From contig NZ_FNUJ01000002.1 of assembly GCF_900107925.1 (NCBI RefSeq), forward strand, positions 372,001-436,000: a stretch of DNA of 64,000 bases. Direction: 5' to 3'. The notes below the pieces were generated by a model, which saw only the letters and a program-made list of their open reading frames with translations, was not told the DNA's origin and did not search any database. The stretch's first letter is position 1. Each line of letters starts with the position of its first letter. Of this stretch, positions 18,820-26,865 are shown piece by piece. The translations under genes were made by a program, and so were the position numbers. The DNA is from Amycolatopsis pretoriensis. Lineage in GTDB: Bacteria; Actinomycetota; Actinomycetes; Mycobacteriales; Pseudonocardiaceae.

Positions 18820-19982
18820 TGTCCCTTGTGGACGAATTCCAGTACGGGCTCGACGCCCCGATCTGCCTCACCTGGGAACTGACCTACGCCTGCAACCTGT
18901 CCTGCGTCCACTGCCTTTCCTCCTCCGGACGGCGAGATCCGCGCGAACTGTCCACAGTGGAGTGCAAGGCGCTGATCGACGAGTTCGAGCGCATGCAGGT
19001 CTTCTACGTCAACATCGGCGGCGGCGAACCGACCGTCCGCCCGGACTTCTGGGAGCTCGTCGACTACGCCACCGAGCACCACGTCGGCGTGAAGTTCTCG
19101 ACGAACGGCATCAAGATCACGCCGGAGGTGGCTCGCCGGTTGGCCGCGAGCGACTACGTCGACGTCCAGATCTCCCTCGACGGCGCCACCGCCGAGGTCA
19201 ACGACCACGTCCGCGGCCCCGGCTCCTACGCCACCGCGATCCGCGCCATGCGGCACCTTTCCGACGCGGGCTTCGAGAACTTCAAGATCTCCGTGGTGAT
19301 GACCCGCCACAACGTCGGCCAGCTCGACGCGTTCAAGGCGATCGCCGACCGCTACGGCGCCCAGCTGCGGATCACGCGGCTGCGCCCGTCCGGCCGCGGC
19401 GCCGACACCTGGGACGAGCTGCACCCGACCGCCGCCCAGCAACGGGAACTGTACGACTGGCTGGTGCTCCACGGCGAAGGCGTGTTGACCGGCGACTCGT
19501 TCTTCCACCTCGCCGGCTACGGCGACGGCGCCCTGCCCGGGCTGAACCTCTGCGGCGCCGGCCGGGTCGTGTGCCTGGTCGACCCGGTCGGCGACGTCTA
19601 CGCGTGCCCGTTCGCCATCCACGAGACTTTCCTCGCCGGCAACGTCCGCGCCGCCGGCTTCACGCGGGTTTGGCGGGAGTCGGAGCTGTTCACGTCGTTG
19701 CGTTCGCCGCAGAGCGGGGGCGCCTGCGAGTCGTGTTCGGCGTTCGACGCCTGCCGCGGCGGCTGCATGGCCGCGAAGTTCTTCACCGGCCTGCCCCTGG
19801 ACGGCCCGGACCCCGAGTGCGTGCGCGGCCACGGCGAACCGGCGCTCGCGGGCGTCACGAGCGTCCCGAAACCGTCGCTCGACCACTCGCACCGGCGGCG
19901 TCCGGTCCCGGTCACCATCGGGATGCGCCGCCCGCCGGAGAGCGCGTGCGACGAGAACCCCCTCGCCGGGTTCGGGCGCTGA
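18819..19982 (+). CDS. mftC: Mycofactocin radical SAM maturase MftC
   Basis: A 387-residue radical SAM/SPASM enzyme. The SAM cluster motif is Cys25-x3-Cys29-x2-Cys32 (CNLSCVHC). The glycine-rich GGGEPT and the SPASM cysteines in CESCSAFDACRGGCM are also present. MftC first oxidatively decarboxylates the C-terminal Tyr of MftA, then forms a C-C bond to the penultimate Val. The tail after about residue 345 is variable and proline-rich, as is usual. It follows mftB directly. Confidence 0.95.
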   Translation: MSLVDEFQYGLDAPICLTWELTYACNLSCVHCLSSSGRRDPRELSTVECKALIDEFERMQVFYVNIGGGEPTVRPDFWELVDYATEHHVGVKFSTNGIKITPEVARRLAASDYVDVQISLDGATAEVNDHVRGPGSYATAIRAMRHLSDAGFENFKISVVMTRHNVGQLDAFKAIADRYGAQLRITRLRPSGRGADTWDELHPTAAQQRELYDWLVLHGEGVLTGDSFFHLAGYGDGALPGLNLCGAGRVVCLVDPVGDVYACPFAIHETFLAGNVRAAGFTRVWRESELFTSLRSPQSGGACESCSAFDACRGGCMAAKFFTGLPLDGPDPECVRGHGEPALAGVTSVPKPSLDHSHRRRPVPVTIGMRRPPESACDENPLAGFGR

Positions 19983-19984
19983 TC

Positions 19985-20650
19985 GTGCGGCTGGCGGACC
20001 TGTCCTGGCCGGACGTCGCCGCGCGGGCGGCGATCCTGGCCGTGCCGGTGGGCGCGACCGAACAGCACGGGCCGCACCTGCCGCTGTCGACCGACACGGA
20101 CATCGCGCTCGCGTTGTGCGATCGGCTGGCGGTCGCGCGCCCCGACGTGCTGGTGGCGCCACCGGTGGCCTACGGGTCCAGCGGTGAGCACGCCGGGTTC
20201 GCCGGGACGCTGTCGATCGGGCAGGAGGCGACCGAGCTGCTCTTGGTGGAACTGGGCCGGTCGGCTTCGGACACGTTCCCGCGGCTGTTGTTCGTGTCCG
20301 CGCACGGCGGCAACGCGGCGCCGGTCGCCCGGGCCGTCGCGCGCCTGCGGGCGGAGTCGCGGGACGTCGAGGTGTTCCAGCCGCGGTGGGACGGCGATCC
20401 GCACGCCGGACGTCCGGAAACGGCGCTGCAGCTGGCTTTGCGGCCTGCCGGGGTCCGGATGGACCGGGCGGTGGCGGGCGATCGGCGTCCCCTGGGCGAG
20501 ATTTTGGCTGTGTTGCGGGAAGGCGGGATGCGCGCGGTGACGCCGACGGGTGTGCTCGGCGACCCGACCACCGCGACGGCGGCCGACGGCCGGACGTTGC
20601 TGGACGCGCTGACCGCGCAGCTGGTGTCCCATGTGGACGGTTGGGCATGA
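19985..20650 (+). CDS. mftE: Mycofactocin precursor peptidase MftE (creatininase family)
   Basis: A 221-residue creatininase-fold metalloprotein. Metal ligands lie in VGATEQHGPHLPL (Glu26, His28) and the following DTD; a second motif is SAHGGN. MftE cleaves the modified MftA and frees the Val-Tyr-derived AHDP. GTG at 19985 is the first start after the mftC stop at 19982. The stop overlaps the ATG of the next gene (ATGA). Its position after mftC instead of mftD is a common actinobacterial arrangement. Confidence 0.92.
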   Translation: MRLADLSWPDVAARAAILAVPVGATEQHGPHLPLSTDTDIALALCDRLAVARPDVLVAPPVAYGSSGEHAGFAGTLSIGQEATELLLVELGRSASDTFPRLLFVSAHGGNAAPVARAVARLRAESRDVEVFQPRWDGDPHAGRPETALQLALRPAGVRMDRAVAGDRRPLGEILAVLREGGMRAVTPTGVLGDPTTATAADGRTLLDALTAQLVSHVDGWA

Positions 20651-21420
20651 GGACCGCGCTCGTCACCGGCGCGGCCCGGGGCATCGGCGCGGCGACCGTC
20701 GTCCGGTTGGCGGAGCTGGGGTACGCGGTGCTCGCGGTCGATGTGGCGGCCGACGACCCGGCGCTGCCGTACGGGCTGGGGAGCTCGGCGGAGCTGGCGG
20801 CCGTCGCCGCCCGGACCGGCGCCGAGGTGTTCGTGGCCGACGTGCGGGACCCCGCGGCACTGGCCGCGGCGGTGGCGGTGGCCGAGCGGCGGTGGGGTGG
20901 CCTCGACGTGGCGATCGCGGCCGCGGGGGTGATCGCCGGGGGCGTGCCGCAGTGGGAGGTGCCGCTGGAGCAGGAGGAGGCGGTGCTCGACGTGGACCTG
21001 CGCGGAGTGCTGAACCTGGCGCGCGCGGCGATCCCGGCGCTGTTGCGGCGGCCGGCGCCGAGGTCGGGACGGTTCCTGGCGGTGGCTTCCGCCGCGGCAA
21101 CGCGGGGGTTGCCGATGCTGGCGGCTTACTGCGCGGCGAAGGCGGGGGTGGCGGGTTTCGTGCGCGCGCTGGGTGCCGAGCTGGGTGGCACGGGGGTGAC
21201 GGCCAACGCGGTCAGCCCCGGGTCGACTGATACGCCGATTCTTGCGGAGAGTGCCCGGTTGTACGGGTTGCCGGGGGCGGCGGAGTTCGCTGGGCAGCAG
21301 CCGGTGGGGCGGTTGCTGGAGCCGGATGAGATCGCGCGGGTGCTGGCGTTCCTGGCGGATCCGGACAGCGGTGCGACGACCGGTGCGGTGGTACCGGTGG
21401 ACGGGGGTTTGGCGCTGTGA
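20647..21420 (+). CDS. Mycofactocin-coupled SDR family oxidoreductase
   Basis: A 257-residue short-chain dehydrogenase. It has the cofactor motif TGAARGIG and catalytic Ser148, Tyr161 and Lys165 (YCAAK). After strand 2 (AVDVAADD) there is an insertion, PYGLGSSAELAAV, of the kind found in SDRs whose NAD does not leave and whose electrons go to mycofactocin. Coupling to mftE (ATGA) places it firmly in the operon. Its alcohol substrate is unknown. Its 3' end has been duplicated in tandem downstream. Confidence 0.88.
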   Translation: MRTALVTGAARGIGAATVVRLAELGYAVLAVDVAADDPALPYGLGSSAELAAVAARTGAEVFVADVRDPAALAAAVAVAERRWGGLDVAIAAAGVIAGGVPQWEVPLEQEEAVLDVDLRGVLNLARAAIPALLRRPAPRSGRFLAVASAAATRGLPMLAAYCAAKAGVAGFVRALGAELGGTGVTANAVSPGSTDTPILAESARLYGLPGAAEFAGQQPVGRLLEPDEIARVLAFLADPDSGATTGAVVPVDGGLAL

Positions 21421-21840
21421 GGAGTCACCTGCCCTCGGCGCAGGCCTTCGCCGGGCCGCGATCGGCCGGGTGGCTGCTGGAGCCGGCCGAGATCGCGCGC
21501 GTGCTGACGTTCCTGGCGGATCCGGACAGCGGCGCGACGACCGGTGCGGTGGTGCCGGTGGACGGGGGCTTGGCGCTGTGAGGAGTCACCTGCCCGCCGC
21601 GCGGGACCTCGCCGGGCCGCAACCGGTCGAGCGGCTGCCGAAGCCGGCCGAGATCGCGCGGAATGCCGGCATTCCTGGCCGCCCTGGAAAGCGACACCAC
21701 CACCGGCAAGGCAGTGCCGGACGACGGAGGGCTGGCGCTATTGCCGGCCTTCTGCCCGCTGCGCGGGACTTCGCCGGGCCGCGATCGGTCGAGCGGCTGC
21801 TGGAGCCAGCGGAAGGCGCCCGCCGCGCGACCACCGGCGC
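21421..21840 (+). repeat. Decayed tandem copies of the SDR gene 3' end
   Basis: This 447-bp gap before mftF is filled by about two and a half repeats of a 161-bp unit. Each has a linker beginning GGAGTCACCTGCCC plus the last 130 bp of the SDR gene. Copy 1 ends TTGGCGCTGTGA-like at 21581, exactly 161 bp after the true stop, and is nearly intact. Copy 2 ends near 21743 and is much diverged. Copy 3 (about 21770-21840) is partial. None keeps a start codon or the catalytic region, so no protein is called. Confidence 0.8.
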
Positions 21841-21867
21841 CGCCTCCCTGAGCGGAGGGCCGGCCCG

Positions 21868-23289
21868 ATGACCACTCCCCTGCCCACCGGCTTCCGGGTC
21901 GTGCTCGACCCCGACACCAAGCACCTCCGCGATGACCTCTGGTTCGGCGGCTCCCCCGCCCGCGTGCTTCGGCTAACCGCCGCCGGGCGCAGGGCGTGGC
22001 GGGAACTCGCCGAGGGGCCCGTCATCACGCCGGGCGGGGGCACGCTGGCTCGGCGGCTGACCGACACCGGCTTCGCCCACCCCGTCCCGCCCGAACCCAC
22101 CGGCCCGCCCGACCTCACCTTCGTCGTCCCCGTTCTCGACCGCCCCGGCCCCCTCGCCCGCTGCCTGGCTTCCCTGAGCCAAAAACACCCGCTACTCGTC
22201 GTCGACGATGGCTCCAAAGACCCCCAAGCGATCGCGAAAATAGCCACCGCGCACGGGGCCGAGCTCGTCCGCCGAGACGAAAACGGTGGCCCCGCCGCGG
22301 CCAGGAACACCGCCCTGCACCACGTCACCACCGACCTCGTAGCCTTCGTGGACAGTGACTGCACCGCCCCCGGCGACTGGGCCGACGCCCTCGCCGCCCA
22401 CTTCTCCGACCCCCTCCTCGCCGCCATCGCTCCCCGCGTCCGCGCGCTGGCAAGAAACACCACAGCCGGCCGGTACACCAAAGCCGCCGGCAGTCTCGAT
22501 CTCGGGGACCGGCCCGCGCGCGTCGCTCCCCGGACCCGGACCTCCTACGTCCCCACCGCCGCGCTCGTCGCCCGCCGGGCCGCTCTCCAAGAAATCGGCG
22601 GATTCGATCCCGACCTCCGCGTCGGCGAGGACGTCGACCTCGGCTGGCGGCTCCACGCCGCCGGGTACCGCGTCCGGTACGCCCCCGATGTCCACGTCGG
22701 CCACCACGAACCCGAAACCTGGCGCGCCCTCCTCGGACGCCGCGCGAAGTACGGCACCTCCGCCGCCCCGCTCGCCCGGCGCCATCCCGGGAACCTCGCG
22801 CCGCTCGCGCTGCACCCGTGGCCCGCCCTCACCGTCGCCGCGCTGCTCGCCCGGCGGCCCCTGCTCGCGGCCGGCGGCTTCACCGGCGCCGTCCTGAGCA
22901 TGCTCGAAACATTGAAGAAGAACGACATCCCCACCGAAGGCGTGGTCCGCGCGATGGGCACCGCCGTCCACCAGACCTGGCTCGGCGCCGGCCGCTACGG
23001 GACGCAGTACGCCGCACCCGTCCTCGCCGCCCTGCTCGTCCCTCGCGGCTGGGGACGGCGCGCCGCCGTCGCGTCGCTGGTGCTCGGCCCGCCGCTGACC
23101 GCGTGGGCGGAACGCCGTCCCGAACTCGACCCCGTCCGCTACACCGCGGCCGCCCTCGCCGACGACATCGCCTACGGCGCCGGCGTCTGGGCCGGCTGCC
23201 TGACCCACCGGACCGCCGCGCCGGTCCGGCCCGAGATCGTCTGGCGCCCACTGCGCGTCGACCGCAAGGAAAAGCGAGGCCCCGCATGA
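21868..23289 (+). CDS. mftF: Mycofactocin glycosyltransferase MftF
   Basis: A 473-residue GT2-family enzyme. Residues 1-75 form an N-terminal domain resembling the PqqD-like fold (FRVVLDPDTKHLRDD), followed by the GT-A domain from about 84 (LTFVVPVLDRPGPLARCL) with DSD at 162-164 and GGFDPDLRVGEDVDLGWR. Hydrophobic helices follow to the C-terminus. MftF adds a chain of glucose units to mycofactocin. The stop overlaps the mftD ATG (ATGA). It is separated from the SDR by repeat debris, so it may depend on read-through across that stretch. Confidence 0.92.
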   Translation: MTTPLPTGFRVVLDPDTKHLRDDLWFGGSPARVLRLTAAGRRAWRELAEGPVITPGGGTLARRLTDTGFAHPVPPEPTGPPDLTFVVPVLDRPGPLARCLASLSQKHPLLVVDDGSKDPQAIAKIATAHGAELVRRDENGGPAAARNTALHHVTTDLVAFVDSDCTAPGDWADALAAHFSDPLLAAIAPRVRALARNTTAGRYTKAAGSLDLGDRPARVAPRTRTSYVPTAALVARRAALQEIGGFDPDLRVGEDVDLGWRLHAAGYRVRYAPDVHVGHHEPETWRALLGRRAKYGTSAAPLARRHPGNLAPLALHPWPALTVAALLARRPLLAAGGFTGAVLSMLETLKKNDIPTEGVVRAMGTAVHQTWLGAGRYGTQYAAPVLAALLVPRGWGRRAAVASLVLGPPLTAWAERRPELDPVRYTAAALADDIAYGAGVWAGCLTHRTAAPVRPEIVWRPLRVDRKEKRGPA

Positions 23290-24476
23290 GCAACGCCTGG
23301 TTCGAATCGATCGCCGAAGCCCAGCGACGCGCGAAGAAACGCCTGCCCGCGTCCGTCTACTCGGCACTCGTCGCCGGCTCCGAAAAGGGCTTGACGCTCA
23401 AGGACAACCTCGACGCTTTCGACGAGCTGACCTTCGCCCCGCGCACCGCCGGGCAGTCCGGCGAACGCGCGCTCGCCACCACCGTCCTCGGGCTCGACAT
23501 CGCCCTGCCGGTCGTCATCTCCCCCACCGGCGTGCAAGCCGTCCACCCGGACGGCGAGGTCGCCGTCGCCCGCGCGGCCGCCGCCCGCGGCACCGCGATC
23601 GGCCTCAGTTCCTTCGCCAGCAAGCCGATCGAGGACGTCGTCGCCGCCAACCCGAACACCTTCTTCCAGATCTACTGGACCGGCGGCCGCGACGACATCC
23701 TCGCCCGCCTCGACCGCGCCCGCCGCGCCGGCGCCGCCGGGCTCATCCTCACCCTCGACTGGTCGTTCTCCCACAGCCGCGACTGGGGCAGCCCGCACAT
23801 CCCCGAAAAGCTCACCTTCCGCGAGCTCCTGCGCTTCGCACCCGAAGGCCTGACGCGCCCGCGCTGGCTGCTGGACTACGCGAAAACCCGCCGGCTGCCC
23901 GACCTCGGCGTCCCGAACATGGCCGAACCCGGCACCCCGGTCCCGACGTTCTTCGGCGCCTACGGCCAGTGGATGCAGACACCCCCGCCGTCGTGGGACG
24001 ACGTGGCCTGGCTGCGGTCGCAGTGGGACGGGCCGTTCCTGCTCAAGGGCGTCATCCGCGTCGACGAGGCCCGCCGCGCGGTCGACGCCGGCGTCAGCGC
24101 GATCTCCGTGTCCAACCACGGCGGCAACAACCTCGACGGCACCCCGGCCACGATCCGGGCGCTCCCGGCGATCGCCGACGCGGTCGGCGATCAGGTGGAA
24201 GTCCTGCTGGACGGCGGTGTCCGCCGCGGCAGCGATGTCGTGAAGGCGCTCGCCCTCGGCGCCACGGCGGTCCTCATCGGCCGCGCGTACCTGTGGGGCC
24301 TGGCGGCGAACGGCCAAGCGGGCGTGGAAAACGTCCTCGACGTGCTGCGCAATGGCATCGACTCGACGCTGCTGGCGCTCGGCCACCGCAGCGTCCACGA
24401 CCTGACCCGCGACGACGTCCGGATCCCGGAGACGTTCTCCCGTGCCCTGGGCGCCGGCACGCGCAGCTCAGTGTGA
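23286..24476 (+). CDS. mftD: Mycofactocin system FMN oxidoreductase MftD
   Basis: A 396-residue lactate dehydrogenase/glycolate oxidase-like TIM barrel binding FMN. Catalytic His278 lies in SNHGGNNLDG, and the phosphate-binding loops are in LLDGGVRRGSDVVKAL and LIGRAYLWGLAANG. MftD oxidatively deaminates AHDP to premycofactocin, creating the redox-active alpha-keto amide. It closes the operon and overlaps the convergent merR stop by 9 bp. No mftG gene follows it. Confidence 0.94.
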   Translation: MSNAWFESIAEAQRRAKKRLPASVYSALVAGSEKGLTLKDNLDAFDELTFAPRTAGQSGERALATTVLGLDIALPVVISPTGVQAVHPDGEVAVARAAAARGTAIGLSSFASKPIEDVVAANPNTFFQIYWTGGRDDILARLDRARRAGAAGLILTLDWSFSHSRDWGSPHIPEKLTFRELLRFAPEGLTRPRWLLDYAKTRRLPDLGVPNMAEPGTPVPTFFGAYGQWMQTPPPSWDDVAWLRSQWDGPFLLKGVIRVDEARRAVDAGVSAISVSNHGGNNLDGTPATIRALPAIADAVGDQVEVLLDGGVRRGSDVVKALALGATAVLIGRAYLWGLAANGQAGVENVLDVLRNGIDSTLLALGHRSVHDLTRDDVRIPETFSRALGAGTRSSV

Positions 24477-24896
24477 GTGGGCTTCTTCCAGCGTCGCCCC
24501 GGCCAGCCGGGCCGCCACGCCACGGCGGAAGTTCGGGCAGTCGTGGACGTCCTCGTGCGGGCAGTCCAGGCCGTGCGCGATCGCCGTGCGCGCGGCCTGG
24601 GCGCGGGCGATCCGGGCGTCCAGTTCGGCGAGCTTGCGCTGCTGCAGCTCACGCCAGGCCGGCGCGGCGGACGTGCGCAGGGCGATCAGCGTCTTGAGTT
24701 CGCGGACGGTGAACCCGACGTCGCGCAGGATCAGGATCTCCCCCACCCGCATGACGGCCGAAGGCGGATAACGGCGCTGGCCGGCGACCCGCTCGGGCGC
24801 GGTGAGCAGGCCCTGGTCCTCCCAGTAGCGCAGCGCCGAAGTGGCCACGCCGGTGCGGCGGGCCAGCTCGCCGATCGTCAGCTGTTCCTCGGGCAT
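24468..24896 (-). CDS. MerR family regulator with CueR-like Cys loop
   Basis: A 142-residue MerR protein: HTH (LTIGELARRTGVATSALRYW, then EDQGLL), a coiled-coil dimerisation helix, and a C-terminal loop CPHEDVHDCPNF. The two cysteines are spaced CX7C with a following Pro, as in the metal loop of CueR. Actinobacterial MerR proteins with this tail are often of unknown ligand, so metal sensing is an inference. The ATG at 24896 adjoins a promoter with the long spacer typical of MerR activation, which drives the divergent methyltransferase. Confidence 0.83.
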   Translation of the reverse strand: MPEEQLTIGELARRTGVATSALRYWEDQGLLTAPERVAGQRRYPPSAVMRVGEILILRDVGFTVRELKTLIALRTSAAPAWRELQQRKLAELDARIARAQAARTAIAHGLDCPHEDVHDCPNFRRGVAARLAGATLEEAHSH

Positions 24897-24927
24897 TTGA
24901 CTTCGAGCGTACTTGAAGCCGTTCACT
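24897..24927 (+). promoter_or_regulatory. MerR-type promoter with 19-bp spacer and dyad
   Basis: TTGACT (24897-24902) and a weak -10 TTCACT (24922-24927) are spaced by 19 bp, the length MerR proteins correct by untwisting DNA. CTTCGAGCGTACTTGAAG (24901-24918) forms a near-perfect dyad inside the spacer. The start point would fall at the ATG at 24934, giving a leaderless mRNA. Confidence 0.65.
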
Positions 24928-24933
24928 CGCGGC

Positions 24934-25551
24934 ATGGCGAAGACAGGTCTCAAGCAGCGGATGATCGGGCAGTTCCACCACCCCCGCGGCCTCGGCGGGC
25001 GGGTGGCGGGGTGGGTGATGGCCCACCGCGGCTCGAACCGGCGGCGCAACGTCTGGGTGGTCTCCCTCCTCGACGTCCGACCGGACGAGCGGGTGCTCGA
25101 AGTCGGGTTCGGCCCCGGGATCGCGATCGGCGAGCTGGCCGCCCGCGCGACCCGGGGCCGCGTCTACGGCGTCGACCACTCCGCGGTCATGGTGGAGCGG
25201 GCGAGCCGGCGCAACCGGGCCGCGGCCGGGCGGATCGAGCTGGTGCACACCTCGGTGGACCGGCTGCCGTCGTTCGGCGCACCGCTCGACGCCGTCCTCG
25301 CCGTCAACAACGCGGGTTTCTGGCCCGATCCGCCGGCACGGCTTCGCGAACTGCGCGGCCTGCTGCGCCCGGGTGGACGCATCGCGCTCGCCTCGCAGCC
25401 GCGGTGTCCCGGCGCCGACCGCGGCACCACGGCCCGGGCCGCGCGGGAACTGCGGGACCTGCTCACCGAGGCGGGGTTCACCGAACTGCGGGTGGAGACC
25501 CTCGAGCTCGACCCACCGGTCGCGTGCGTCCTCGGCGTCAGCCCGCGCTGA
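24934..25551 (+). CDS. SAM-dependent methyltransferase under MerR control
   Basis: A 205-residue class I methyltransferase. Motif I is VLEVGFGPGIAIGELA, motif II YGVDHSAVMVERA, and the post-I region LDAVLAVNNAGFW. The basic N-terminus (KQRMIGQFHHPRG) is common to an actinobacterial group of unknown substrate. ATG 24934 is preferred to an upstream TTG at 24913 because the MerR promoter start point falls on it. It converges on the amidohydrolase with a 14-bp overlap. A role in detoxifying whatever MerR senses is plausible. Confidence 0.8.
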   Translation: MAKTGLKQRMIGQFHHPRGLGGRVAGWVMAHRGSNRRRNVWVVSLLDVRPDERVLEVGFGPGIAIGELAARATRGRVYGVDHSAVMVERASRRNRAAAGRIELVHTSVDRLPSFGAPLDAVLAVNNAGFWPDPPARLRELRGLLRPGGRIALASQPRCPGADRGTTARAARELRDLLTEAGFTELRVETLELDPPVACVLGVSPR

Positions 25552-26785
25552 CCAGCCGCTCCCGCAGGCGTTCCGCGGCCGCGAGGTGCTCGCCGACGTC
25601 GGCGAACAGCCGCCCGTGGCGCTTCACGACCCGGCCCGCGACCAGGACCGTGTCGACGTGCGCGCGGTCCATCTGCAGCGTCACCGTGCTGCAGGCATCG
25701 AACACCGGCGCGACGCCGATGCCGTCGGCCCGCAGCAGCACGACGTCCGCCGGCCGGCCCGGCGCCAGCGTTGCGCCGTCGGTGGCCGCGCGCAGCACGT
25801 CCCGCACGCTCGTCACCGGCTCCCCCGCGGACAGTTCGCCGTACCGCGCCGCCTGGTAGGCCGCCCGCATCTGGGTGAACATGTCCGCGGCCGCGGTGAC
25901 CTCGACATCGGTGCTGAGGCTGACCGGAACCCCGGCGCGCGCGGCGGCGGTGAACGGCGGATACCCGTGGCCCATCAGCATTTCCACCGCCGGCGCGATC
26001 GACAGCGAGCCGCCGCTTTCGGCGATCAGACGGAGCTCGCCGTCGTCGAGGCCGGTGCCGTGGATGAACGTCGTGCCGGGCCGCAGCACGCCGAGCGCGC
26101 GCAGCCGGGAGATCGGCCCTTCGCCGTGGCGCCGGTGCACGACGTGCCGGGCCGTGCGGACGCCGAGGTCGTCGGCCAGGCGGGCGTTGTGGCGTTCGGC
26201 GTCCTCGTCACCGGGCTCGGTGACCAGCGCGAGGGTGACCAGGGCGTCGTCGTCGGAGAGGAGCTCGGCCCGGACGCGGCGGACGTCGTCGTCGAGCGCG
26301 GCGCCGTGGCTCTTCGCGCGGGGATAGCTGTTGCCGTAGGCGAAAACCGCGCGGATGCCACTGTCCGTGAGCGCTTGGACCAGTGCGTCGGTCGCGGCCG
26401 GGCTGTCCTGGATGTTGGAGATGTCCCGCACGGTCGTGATGCCCGCGTCCAGCGCCGCGTAGGCCGACAAGAGGTTGCCCAGGTAGAGGTCGTCGGGGGT
26501 CAAGGCCGGGCCGACGCGCTCGAGCACGGTCGCGAAGTACTCGGCGAGGGTGTGGTGCGGCGCGCTGCCGCGCAGGGCCGCCTGCCACATGTGCCGGTGC
26601 GTGTCGGCGAAGCCGGGCAGCGCGAGGCAGCCCGCCCCGTCGAGCTCCGGCGCGGTGGTCACCAGGTCCGGGCCGATCGCGGCGATCCGGCCGGCTTCGA
26701 CCAGGATGTCCGCGCGCTCCGGGGCGGTGCGTCCGGGTGCCATCGTGAGGACCCGCGCGCCGCGGATGATCAGTGAATCGGTCAT
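25538..26785 (-). CDS. Amidohydrolase family protein (TRZ/ATZ-type deaminase/hydrolase)
   Basis: A 415-residue metal-dependent hydrolase. It has the N-terminal strand pattern LIIRGARVLTMAPG, the first metal motif FADTHRHMWQ, a later His in FIHGTGLDD, the Asp in SLSTDVEVT and the C-terminal ADVVLLRAD strand. This is the composite-domain layout of the cytosine deaminase/SsnA/atrazine hydrolase branch, which deaminates or dechlorinates N-heterocycles. The substrate is not evident. It is divergent from a two-domain Lrp regulator, its probable controller. Confidence 0.84.
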   Translation of the reverse strand: MTDSLIIRGARVLTMAPGRTAPERADILVEAGRIAAIGPDLVTTAPELDGAGCLALPGFADTHRHMWQAALRGSAPHHTLAEYFATVLERVGPALTPDDLYLGNLLSAYAALDAGITTVRDISNIQDSPAATDALVQALTDSGIRAVFAYGNSYPRAKSHGAALDDDVRRVRAELLSDDDALVTLALVTEPGDEDAERHNARLADDLGVRTARHVVHRRHGEGPISRLRALGVLRPGTTFIHGTGLDDGELRLIAESGGSLSIAPAVEMLMGHGYPPFTAAARAGVPVSLSTDVEVTAAADMFTQMRAAYQAARYGELSAGEPVTSVRDVLRAATDGATLAPGRPADVVLLRADGIGVAPVFDACSTVTLQMDRAHVDTVLVAGRVVKRHGRLFADVGEHLAAAERLRERLVSAG

Positions 26786-26831
26786 GACCCCACGATCGCG
26801 CCGCCACGGCCCGGCGGGCCACTCCCGGCTC

Positions 26832-26857
26832 TAGGATGGGAACATCCTCCTGGAGAG
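26832..26857 (+). promoter_or_regulatory. Lrp promoter, dyad and ribosome-binding site
   Basis: TAGGAT (26832-26837) is a likely -10. GGATG-GGAA-CATCC (26834-26847) is a dyad over the start point, a candidate autoregulatory site. GGAGAG at 26852-26857 lies 8 bp before the ATG at 26866 and favours it over the ATG at 26836. Confidence 0.45.
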
Positions 26858-26865
26858 CCCGTGAA

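Noticed and set aside
21421-21867. A second SDR gene or small peptide genes between the SDR and mftF
   Set aside because: Only the 3' end of the SDR is duplicated, without cofactor-binding or catalytic parts and without a consistent frame.
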